Source: an uncultured Bacteroidia bacterium (lineage in GTDB: Bacteria > Bacteroidota > Bacteroidia > Bacteroidales > UBA932). From it: a stretch of DNA of 11,989 nt. The position numbers and the translations under genes are program-made. Positions 6,399-11,989 of the stretch are shown here, in pieces (positions within the stretch are counted from its first letter, which is position 1; every line of letters begins with the position of its first letter). The notes under the pieces are model-generated. The model was not told where the DNA came from. It ran no database searches and saw only the letters and a list, made by a program, of their open reading frames with translations. The stretch is from NCBI GenBank assembly GCA_902767465.1, contig CACXHM010000049.1, forward strand, positions 1 to 11,989, written 5' to 3'.

Positions 6399-7485
6399 AC
6401 TCGGAGTACTCCGGCAGAGCCAGTTCCGAGAGCAGTCCGGCAAATCGCTTGTCGTCTCGCGGACATACGAGAAGGACCTTGTCGGTATCGATGACCATAT
6501 AGTCTTCCATTCCGCTCACCACTGTGAGTTTCCCGGGATTCAGGTTGAACAAGATGTCGCGACGCACATCCTTGAGGATATGCGGCCCCTTCATCGAGAG
6601 CACGTTGCCTTGGGGATCCCGTGCATCGGCATATTCATACAGGGTGCTCCAGCTTCCCAGGTCGCTCCAGTCAAATTTCGATGGAAGAACCCATACTTTT
6701 TCAGATTTTTCCATCAGGGCGTAATCTATTGAGATCCGCAGGCTGTCCGCGTATGCTTTCTGTGCAAAAGCTTCTTCGTCCGGACTTTCGGGCCCGGGCC
6801 ATCCTTCCCACAGGCGGCTGATTTGCGGGCAGCATGCCTCCATCTCCTCAAGCACTGTGGATACTTTCCAAATGAAAATACCGCTGTTCCAGAGGAACTC
6901 ACCGCTGTCAATGAATACCTTTGCAAGCTCAGCATCAGGTTTCTCGGTAAAGGTTTTGGCTTTTACGGGGAATTCTGCCAGCGCAGCCTTGCTGCCTCCG
7001 GACACCTGAACGTATCCAAAGTTTGTATCGGGGCGGGTGGGAACAATTCCGAGAGTGAGGAGCATGTTCCCGCTTGCGGCATATTCCATCCCCTTGCGGA
7101 CCGTGTTGCAGAAAAGGACTTCATCCTTTATGGCATGGTCGGCAGGTGTTGCCAGCATTATGGCTTCGGGATCCCTGTACCTGAGGATGTTGGAAGCATA
7201 TGCTATGGTCGGGGCTGTATTCCTTCCGTATGGCTCGAGGATCAGGTTGTCTTCGTGGAGGTGCGGGAGCTGTTCCTTAACAATGGAAGCATATTCGGAT
7301 AGAGTTGCAACCAGGATATTGCTTTCGGGAACAACCTTCGACATCCTCTCCCATGTCTCCTGCAGGAAACTGTGCCCCTTGCCCCAGAAGGTGTGGAACT
7401 GTTTTGGCTTGTATTCGCGGCTGACGGGCCAGAACCTGGTCCCGATACCGCCTGCGAGGATTACACAATAGTTATGGTCAGTCAT
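6391..7485 (-). CDS. manC: Mannose-1-phosphate guanylyltransferase (GDP-mannose pyrophosphorylase)
   Basis: This 364-residue cytoplasmic enzyme makes GDP-mannose from mannose-1-phosphate and GTP for surface glycan synthesis. Seen are the nucleotidyltransferase signature GGIGTRFWP...KPKQF (12-30), LEPYGRNTAP (83-92), TPADH (113-117), FTEKP (179-183) and LWNSGIF (198-204). The length indicates the short form without the phosphomannose isomerase domain found in bifunctional enzymes. I chose ATG 7485 (MTDHNYCVILAGG); an in-frame start further upstream lies inside yraN and gives non-conserved residues. The start overlaps the yraN stop by 8 bp, so it is probably the last gene of the cdaA-mutS2-yraN-manC operon. 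Its 3' end overlaps DUF456 by 8 bp with no evident terminator. Confidence 0.93.
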   Translation of the reverse strand: MTDHNYCVILAGGIGTRFWPVSREYKPKQFHTFWGKGHSFLQETWERMSKVVPESNILVATLSEYASIVKEQLPHLHEDNLILEPYGRNTAPTIAYASNILRYRDPEAIMLATPADHAIKDEVLFCNTVRKGMEYAASGNMLLTLGIVPTRPDTNFGYVQVSGGSKAALAEFPVKAKTFTEKPDAELAKVFIDSGEFLWNSGIFIWKVSTVLEEMEACCPQISRLWEGWPGPESPDEEAFAQKAYADSLRISIDYALMEKSEKVWVLPSKFDWSDLGSWSTLYEYADARDPQGNVLSMKGPHILKDVRRDILFNLNPGKLTVVSGMEDYMVIDTDKVLLVCPRDDKRFAGLLSELALPEYSEFK

Positions 7486-7843
7486 AGATTGGTATAAAAG
7501 CTTGTGGGTAGTATTTAATGTATGTGGTTGTATTTTCAAAAACTACGGTTACTATGTCAAAGTGCACTTCAGCATCCCGGAACTGCCGTCCTGCCGAATG
7601 CAGATACTTCAAGGCAGCCTGCACCAGATGCCGTTTTTTGAGTGCCGTCACGTTTACTTCGGGGTCCGCGGCGCAAGGTGCCTTCCGGCTCTTAACCTCT
7701 ACAAAATGCAGGCCTGAAACATCGGCTGAGATAATATCGATTTCACACCGGCCTCCGCGCCAGTTCCGTTCCAGGATATGCTGCCCCAATCCGGCAAGAT
7801 ACCGGCATGCAGTATCTTCACCTTTTTTCCCTAAAGCATCCAT
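7478..7843 (-). CDS. YraN/UPF0102 family predicted nuclease-fold protein
   Basis: This 121-residue protein has the UPF0102 pattern: GKKGEDTACRYLAGLG at the N-terminus, then RNWRGGRCEIDIIS and LHFVEVKSRK. The conserved acidic and lysine residues E9, D36, E49 and K51 resemble a PD-(D/E)XK endonuclease-like core. The family function is not firmly established; a nuclease role is inferred from the fold. I chose ATG 7843-7841, which overlaps the mutS2 TGA by one base (TGATG), indicating translational coupling. A GTG immediately upstream at 7846 is possible. Its own stop overlaps manC. Confidence 0.88.
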   Translation of the reverse strand: MDALGKKGEDTACRYLAGLGQHILERNWRGGRCEIDIISADVSGLHFVEVKSRKAPCAADPEVNVTALKKRHLVQAALKYLHSAGRQFRDAEVHFDIVTVVFENTTTYIKYYPQAFIPIYD

Positions 7844-9420
7844 CACTCGAACTCTACAAGGGTGACTCCGGATCCGCCGTGGCGGATATCCTCATCGGTC
7901 ACGGATATGACGCCTGGTACGGTCCTCAGGTATTTCTGGATTTCATCGTGCAGGACTCCGGTGCCTTTTCCGTGGATGATGCGCACGTTGCGCACCCCAA
8001 GCATGCTGGCGTCATCGGCAAAATGCATTACGGCTTCCAGCGCATCCTGCAGTCTTTCGCCACGAAGGTCTATCTCCGGTTTGAAGGAGAGTTTTCTGGC
8101 GGTGATCCCTGCGTCGATGCGCTGCTGCGGTTTGCTGAAGGCCTTGCGTGACAGTTCGCGGTATTCGTTGGAAGATATCCTCTGCACGGCGTCCGGAGCC
8201 ATGGTGCTGCTGATGCTGCCTATGATTACGGTAATGCTCTTGGAAGATACCCTCGATACTTCTCCTGCAAGACCGGAAGAGATTACCCGGACTTTTTCCC
8301 CAACTTTCAGGGGCCCTGCCTTCTGGACAGGTGCTGATGGTGCATCTGCGGGTGTCTTGCGTTTTTTCTTCAGTTTCTCGATTTTCCGGTCAAGGTACTC
8401 GTCACGGGTCTTTTTCTGTTCCAGTGCTCCGAGAAAACCTTGAAGCTCCGCCCTGGCAGCTTTCGTGCGCTCCTTGTCGGCCTGACTTTCCTTGATTTCG
8501 CGTATGGTGCGTTCAACCTCGCGCCCGGCTTCTTTCACGATGTCGTGTGCTTCCTGTCTGGCACTTTCCAGAATCTGCTTTCTCTGGTCGCGGATATCCT
8601 CGAGTTCTTTGCGATATTTGTCGGTAAGCCCTTCCAGCGCCTTGTCGGTGCGGCCAACCTTCTGCAATTTTTCGTCCAGAGCCTTGCGACGGCGGACTAT
8701 TCTGCGCAGATTGCGTTCGATGTTCACGTATTCTTCTCCTGCCCGGACCTCTGCATCGTGCACGATTTCTTCCGGCAGGCCCATTTTGCGGGCGAGTTCG
8801 AATGCGAAGGAATTCCCGGGAAGACCGGTCTCGAGTTTGAAGAGCGGCTCGATGCGCGCCGCATCGAAAAGCATAGCTCCGTTCACCACTCCCGTATCGG
8901 CTCCGGAAGCATAAAGTTTCAGGTTTGTATAGTGAGTTGTGATAACTGCATATACCCCACGCTTGTCGAGTTCCGCGAGTATTGCTTCTGCTATGGCTCC
9001 TCCCGCGGCCGGTTCGGTGCCTGAACCGAATTCGTCAATCAGTACCAGGGTGTCTGCGTCCGCCTGGGCGAGCACCCCGCGCATGTCGGACAGGAACGAA
9101 GAGTAGGTGCTGAGGTCGTTTTCGAGGTTCTGGTCGTCGCCGATACTCACCATAATCCGCTTGAATACCGGCAGTTCAGAACTTTCTGAGGTTGGAATAA
9201 GCATTCCCCACTGGAACATGTACTGCAGAAGTCCAACGGTTTTGAGACAGACGGATTTTCCTCCTGCGTTCGGTCCTGAAATCAGAAGTATGTGTTTTGC
9301 GGTATCCAGCCCTACAGTCTGGGGAACGATTTCCCGGCCTTCTTTTTCGAGGGCTTTTTCCAGGAGTGGATGACGCGCTTTTCGCAGATTCAGCCTGCCG
9401 TCGTCGGATATCACCGGCAT
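7843..9420 (-). CDS. mutS2: MutS2 C-terminal half: ATPase, coiled coil and Smr domain
   Basis: This 525-residue reading begins at ATG 9420, ten codons after the premature stop. It holds a full ABC-type MutS ATPase: NLRKARHPLL, Walker A GPNAGGKSV (49-57), a signature-loop region around STYSSFLSDM, Walker B TLVLIDE (124-130) and the switch histidine in ITTHY (H163). A charged coiled coil spans about 235-355, followed by a small beta domain and a C-terminal Smr nuclease domain with DLRG (451-454) and HGKGTG (483-488). All motifs are intact. The break falls at the boundary between the lever helices and the ATPase, so reinitiation could in principle give a two-chain MutS2; no strong ribosome binding site is seen. 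Confidence 0.75.
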   Translation of the reverse strand: MPVISDDGRLNLRKARHPLLEKALEKEGREIVPQTVGLDTAKHILLISGPNAGGKSVCLKTVGLLQYMFQWGMLIPTSESSELPVFKRIMVSIGDDQNLENDLSTYSSFLSDMRGVLAQADADTLVLIDEFGSGTEPAAGGAIAEAILAELDKRGVYAVITTHYTNLKLYASGADTGVVNGAMLFDAARIEPLFKLETGLPGNSFAFELARKMGLPEEIVHDAEVRAGEEYVNIERNLRRIVRRRKALDEKLQKVGRTDKALEGLTDKYRKELEDIRDQRKQILESARQEAHDIVKEAGREVERTIREIKESQADKERTKAARAELQGFLGALEQKKTRDEYLDRKIEKLKKKRKTPADAPSAPVQKAGPLKVGEKVRVISSGLAGEVSRVSSKSITVIIGSISSTMAPDAVQRISSNEYRELSRKAFSKPQQRIDAGITARKLSFKPEIDLRGERLQDALEAVMHFADDASMLGVRNVRIIHGKGTGVLHDEIQKYLRTVPGVISVTDEDIRHGGSGVTLVEFE

Positions 9421-9450
9421 GCCTGCCCGCAGGTCGAGAGCGGTGCGGGC

Positions 9451-10305
9451 TTATGCCATCAGGAAATCGATCTCTCCCACGAATGCGGCGGCATCAAGCA
9501 GCCCGGGAATGTAGGGACGCAGGAATTCGCTGAATTCCTCCAGGATACGTTCGATTTCGCGGGTTTCGGCATATCGCAGCTCTATAATTTCGTTTTCAAG
9601 TTCTACCAATTCGGCAGGCTCTATGAATACCGTTTTGCCGGAGGCGGATTCCCCATAAACAAAACCTGAAACCTTGCGTTTGTTTGCGGCCGGGACGGGA
9701 ATCAGATATTTTCCGTCGCGCACGGTGACCGCCGTATCGGCTTCGGCGAGGCCTGAGGCCTGTGCTTGTGAGAGGATGGATGCGGCTTTCTTCGACACTG
9801 CGCCTTCTTTGCTGCGAAGGTTCTTTCGGATTTCGAAGAGGAGCTCGGACGCGGAATCCTTTATGTCTCCGTATTTGTCGAGTATCTGTTCTATTCGGCG
9901 CTGCACTTCCGGAAAGGTCCCTATGCCTTGCGCCAGACCTTTCAGGCCGGGATATATACCGTCTTTTACGCCCCCGAGGAAATGGATGATGCGGCGGGTG
10001 GTGGTGAGCAGTGTGCCGAGTTTCCCGAGCCCGAGTACGTCTATACGCGCGCGCTCGTTAGTAAGAGGTTCGAGGAAGGGAATGGCGTCGATGTAGCCGG
10101 AGGAGGGGAAACTCTCTTCGAACATGGCCACCAGGCGCATCTCATCGGTGAGTTGCAGGCGGTTGCGGATGATGAGCGGGTCGGTGCAGAAACTTTCTTT
10201 TTCCACCCGCGCCGCGGCGAAATCGGTATTGCAGCGCGATGCTATCATTTCCCGGATGCGGTCGAATCCGAGCTTCGCTTCAAGTTTTAGGGTTGTTTCT
10301 TCCAC
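9451..10305 (-). CDS. mutS2: MutS2 N-terminal half (core/lever region), ends at premature TAA
   Basis: This 284-residue part begins at GTG 10305, six nt after the cdaA stop. It contains the MutS2 N-terminal region starting KLGFDRIREMIASRC, the lever/core helices, and the conserved VRDGKYLIPVPAANKRKVSGFVYGESASGKTV region (about 192-223), which is read as YGESASGKTVFIEP rather than a Walker A site. It stops after GEIDFLMA. It has no ATPase domain and would not hydrolyse ATP alone. Confidence 0.75.
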   Translation of the reverse strand: MEETTLKLEAKLGFDRIREMIASRCNTDFAAARVEKESFCTDPLIIRNRLQLTDEMRLVAMFEESFPSSGYIDAIPFLEPLTNERARIDVLGLGKLGTLLTTTRRIIHFLGGVKDGIYPGLKGLAQGIGTFPEVQRRIEQILDKYGDIKDSASELLFEIRKNLRSKEGAVSKKAASILSQAQASGLAEADTAVTVRDGKYLIPVPAANKRKVSGFVYGESASGKTVFIEPAELVELENEIIELRYAETREIERILEEFSEFLRPYIPGLLDAAAFVGEIDFLMA

Positions 10306-10311
10306 GTTTGG

Positions 10312-11088
10312 TTATTGTTTTTCCGGGGGATCGAGCAGGAGCCGGAGGGCGTTGCGGCTGGTGACAGGGGTGATGACGCCGTCGTGCACGAATGAAACGG
10401 TGCCGCGCTGTTCGCTCACCACCAGGACGTCGGCGTCGCTGCGTTCGCTGATGCCTACGGCCGATTTATGCCGCATGCCATATTTTGACGGGATGTCGGT
10501 GCGCTCTGTGATGGGCAGTGTGCAGCGGGCTGCCACTATGCGGCCTCTGCCGATGATTACTGCACCGTCGTGGAGCGGGGCGTCCTTGAAGAAGATGTTT
10601 TCCAGAAGGCTGCAGCGGATGTCGGCATCGAGACGGTCTCCGGAATCCACTATGTTCTGCAGGCTGTTGCCATGGGTGATTACGATAAGGGCCCCGGTGC
10701 GGGTTTCGGCCATGTCGAAGCAGGCTTCGGATATTTCCCTTGCGGCTTCGGCGCCGAGGGCGCTCGCGTCGCGACGCAGCAGGCGGTCCAGCAGACCGCG
10801 CTGCCCGCCGGCTATGCCGGTGGAGCGCCCTACGCGCATCAGGAACTGCCGTATTTCCGGCTGAAATATCACAATCAGCGCAATTGCACCCACATCCACA
10901 ACTGTTCCCATGAGCGCGGAAAGGATTTTCATGTTCATGGCCGTAGCCACTATCCGAACTACGAACAGCAGCAGTATGGCTATGAAAATATTGACGGCTG
11001 AAGAACCCCTGAGCCAGCGGAATGCCACAAACAGGATCAGGGCGACCACAACGATGTCGAGTATATCAGCGAACCCCAAGTTGATCAT
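10312..11088 (-). CDS. cdaA: Membrane-bound diadenylate cyclase (c-di-AMP synthase)
   Basis: This 258-residue enzyme condenses two ATP into cyclic di-AMP, a second messenger for potassium, osmotic and cell-wall control. Three N-terminal membrane helices span about residues 8-26, 31-50 and 58-77, ending in the family segment IFQPEIRQFLMRVGR. The DAC domain covers about 110-245, with GALIVI (132-137), the ATP-binding DGA motif (174-176, PLHDGAVIIGRGRI) and SEQRGTVSF (225-233). The second hallmark motif, usually RHR, reads RHK (206-208, GMRHKSAVG). The length and architecture are normal for CdaA (also named DacA). It is the first gene of the minus-strand operon leading into mutS2, with a TATATTTG box just upstream. 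Confidence 0.94.
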   Translation of the reverse strand: MINLGFADILDIVVVALILFVAFRWLRGSSAVNIFIAILLLFVVRIVATAMNMKILSALMGTVVDVGAIALIVIFQPEIRQFLMRVGRSTGIAGGQRGLLDRLLRRDASALGAEAAREISEACFDMAETRTGALIVITHGNSLQNIVDSGDRLDADIRCSLLENIFFKDAPLHDGAVIIGRGRIVAARCTLPITERTDIPSKYGMRHKSAVGISERSDADVLVVSEQRGTVSFVHDGVITPVTSRNALRLLLDPPEKQ

Positions 11089-11094
11089 AGTTTA

Positions 11095-11102
11095 CAAATA
11101 TA
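11095..11102 (-). promoter_or_regulatory. Predicted -7 promoter element for the cdaA operon
   Basis: The minus strand reads TATATTTG, 6 nt before ATG 11088. No -33 TTTG is seen at the expected distance. It diverges from the rplC promoter. Confidence 0.5.
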
Positions 11103-11125
11103 CTAAATATATTGTAAATCAGTTC

Positions 11126-11156
11126 TTTGTAATTTGGAAAAATAATTGTATATTTG
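11126..11156 (+). promoter_or_regulatory. Bacteroidota-type promoter for the ribosomal protein operon
   Basis: TTTG (11126-11129), a 19-nt spacer and TATATTTG (11149-11156) match the TTTG/TAnnTTTG promoter exactly. The start of transcription is expected near 11160-11163, giving a leader of about 55 nt before rplC. Confidence 0.75.
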
Positions 11157-11157
11157 C

Positions 11158-11189
11158 AGCCCCAAAAAATGGGGCTACTTTAATAAAGT
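11158..11189 (+). promoter_or_regulatory. Two small hairpins in the rplC leader
   Basis: AGCCCC (11158-11163) and GGGGCT (11171-11176) enclose an A-rich 7-nt loop. Right after it, ACTTT (11177-11181) and AAAGT (11185-11189) enclose AAT. The first stem sits at the predicted 5' end of the mRNA, so part of its left arm may be untranscribed. It could be a ribosomal-protein autoregulatory leader or an mRNA-stabilising 5' hairpin; this is inference. Confidence 0.45.
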
Positions 11190-11217
11190 ATTTATAAACA
11201 ATTAGTTAACAAAACCA

Positions 11218-11844
11218 ATGCCTGGATTAATTGGAAAGAAAATCGGAATGACTTCCGTTTTCGGTGCTGATGGAAAGAATCTTCCATGCACCGTCATCGA
11301 GGCTGGTCCGTGCGTTGTCACGCAGGTGCGCACCGTAGAAAAAGACGGCTATGCCGCCGTGCAGCTTGCCTATGACGAAACAACAGAAAAGCACGTCAGC
11401 AAGGCCCTGAAGGGCCACTTCGAAAAGGCAGGTTCAGCCCCCATGCGCAAACTCGTCGAGTTTGAGGCAGATTTCGGCAAGGACCTCAAAGCAGGCGACA
11501 CTCTCACGGTAGCCGACATCTTCACCGAGGATGTTGCTTTCGTCGATGTCGTCGGAACATCCAAAGGTAAGGGTTTCCAGGGTGTTGTGCACCGCCACGG
11601 CTTTGCCGGTGTCGGTGGAAAGACCCACGGTCAGCACAACCGTCTGCGTCACCCCGGTTCAATGGGAGCATCCTCATGGCCTTCCCGCGTATTCCCCGGA
11701 ATGCGTATGGCAGGACACATGGGAAATGAGAGGGTCAAGGTGTTCAACCTTCAGGTCCTCAAGGTTATCCCTGAGAACAATCTCGTAGTAGTAAAAGGTT
11801 CCGTTCCTGGAGCCAAGGGTTCTTACTTAATTCTGGAGGCGTAA
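11218..11844 (+). CDS. rplC: 50S ribosomal protein L3 (uL3)
   Basis: This 208-residue protein is the early-assembling large-subunit protein L3. The N-terminus MPGLIGKKIGMTSVFGADGK and the central loop region TSKGKGFQGVVHRHGF, GGKTHGQHNRLRHPGSMGASSWPSRVFPGMRMAGHMG (about 115-180) are classic L3 sequence that reaches toward the peptidyltransferase centre. The start is ATG 11218, with no Shine-Dalgarno sequence ahead of it (AACAAAACCA), as is usual in this phylum. It is the first gene of the transcription unit. In most bacteria rpsJ (S10) comes first, but here a promoter and the divergent cdaA occupy that position. rplD follows after 2 nt. Confidence 0.97.
   Translation: MPGLIGKKIGMTSVFGADGKNLPCTVIEAGPCVVTQVRTVEKDGYAAVQLAYDETTEKHVSKALKGHFEKAGSAPMRKLVEFEADFGKDLKAGDTLTVADIFTEDVAFVDVVGTSKGKGFQGVVHRHGFAGVGGKTHGQHNRLRHPGSMGASSWPSRVFPGMRMAGHMGNERVKVFNLQVLKVIPENNLVVVKGSVPGAKGSYLILEA
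11835..11839 (+). promoter_or_regulatory. Shine-Dalgarno sequence for rplD
   Basis: GGAGG lies 7 nt before ATG 11847, within the last codons of rplC. A clear Shine-Dalgarno sequence is uncommon among the starts in this window. Confidence 0.55.
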
Positions 11845-11846
11845 TC

Positions 11847-11989
11847 ATGAAACTACCTGTTTACAAAATCGACGGTACCCAAACCGAAAAGAAGGCCGAC
11901 CTTGCAAAGGAAGTCTTCGGTATCGAGCCCAACGATCACGCCATCTATCTCGACGTAGTGCAGTACCTCGCCAACCAGCGTCACGGCAA
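11847..11989 (+). CDS. rplD: 50S ribosomal protein L4 (uL4), N-terminal 47 residues (right edge)
   Basis: Starting at ATG 11847, two nt after the rplC stop, the reading MKLPVYKIDGTQTEKKADLA and then VFGIEPNDHAIYLDVVQYLANQRHG is typical of the L4 N-terminus. L4 is a large-subunit protein lining the exit tunnel, and in enterobacteria it also represses its own operon through the leader. The gene continues past the right edge. The order rplC-rplD matches the S10 operon. Confidence 0.95.
   Translation, partial: MKLPVYKIDGTQTEKKADLAKEVFGIEPNDHAIYLDVVQYLANQRHG

Larger units (their letters stand above)
7843..10305 (-). pseudogene. mutS2: mutS2 interrupted by one in-frame TAA (820 residues if read through)
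   Basis: Two halves of MutS2 lie in the same frame, separated only by TAA at 9453-9451. The codons between that TAA and the next ATG (9420) still spell ARTALDLRAG, joining IDFLMA to MPVISDDGRLNLRKARHPL as in an intact MutS2, where this position is commonly lysine (inferred AAA or AAG changed to TAA). The full length of about 820 residues is normal for the family. MutS2 is a homodimeric ATPase/nuclease that binds branched DNA or collided ribosomes, depending on species. TAA is used as an ordinary stop by DUF456, manC, cdaA and rplC in this window, so code reassignment is unlikely. The choices are a sequencing error, a recent nonsense mutation, or a functional split protein. Confidence 0.75.

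Noticed and set aside
6402..6413. Perfect 12-nt palindrome CGGAGTACTCCG near the DUF456/manC junction
   Set aside because: It lies inside the manC coding end, has no T-tract on either strand, and short palindromes of this size are expected by chance.
9451..9453. Stop-codon reassignment or recoding explaining the mutS2 TAA
   Set aside because: DUF456, manC, cdaA and rplC all end at TAA in this window, and no recoding structure is apparent next to this codon.
7807..9669. Several plus-strand open frames of 80-200 codons opposite mutS2 and yraN
   Set aside because: They are antisense shadows of GC-rich coding sequence, without starts, motifs or domain resemblance.

Overview
The window is from a member of the Bacteroidota, most likely the order Bacteroidales. 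Three things suggest this. The promoters have the lineage-specific form TAnnTTTG, in two cases with a TTTG exactly 19 nt upstream. Most starts lack a Shine-Dalgarno sequence. The protein set (exported GH31 glycosidase, PepP, FabG, DUF456, short ManC, YraN, MutS2, CdaA, L3/L4) also fits. I cannot name a genus.

Layout. 1-1224 (-) is the N-terminal part of an exported GH31 glycoside hydrolase running off the left edge. It diverges from an Xaa-Pro aminopeptidase (pepP, 1266-2648, +), which is followed by fabG (2696-3433, +) and a strong hairpin terminator. 3434-4090 is non-coding. It is dominated by seven tandem copies of a 52-bp unit, each with 9-nt inverted arms around a 20-nt loop. Next come a REP-associated tyrosine transposase (RAYT, 4091-4963, +) and, 4 nt later, a comF-like phosphoribosyltransferase gene (4968-5873, +). 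A single copy of the same palindrome lies inside the 5' part of comF. A DUF456 membrane protein (5913-6398, +) ends this block and overlaps the convergent manC by 8 bp.

The minus strand from 11088 down to 6391 reads as one tight operon: cdaA (c-di-AMP synthase), mutS2, yraN, manC, with gaps or overlaps of 1 to 8 nt. mutS2 is cut by one in-frame TAA exactly between its N-terminal and ATPase halves, with no other sign of decay. At the right edge an S10-type ribosomal operon starts directly with rplC (L3), then rplD (L4, partial). rpsJ is not in front of rplC. A short leader with two small hairpins follows a near-perfect promoter.

The most notable item is the RAYT with its repeat family: a Y1 HUH transposase bracketed by eight copies of one palindromic element, seven in an array and one embedded in the neighbouring comF reading frame. 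This looks like a REP/RAYT system of Bacteroidales type, with arms and loop of fixed length.
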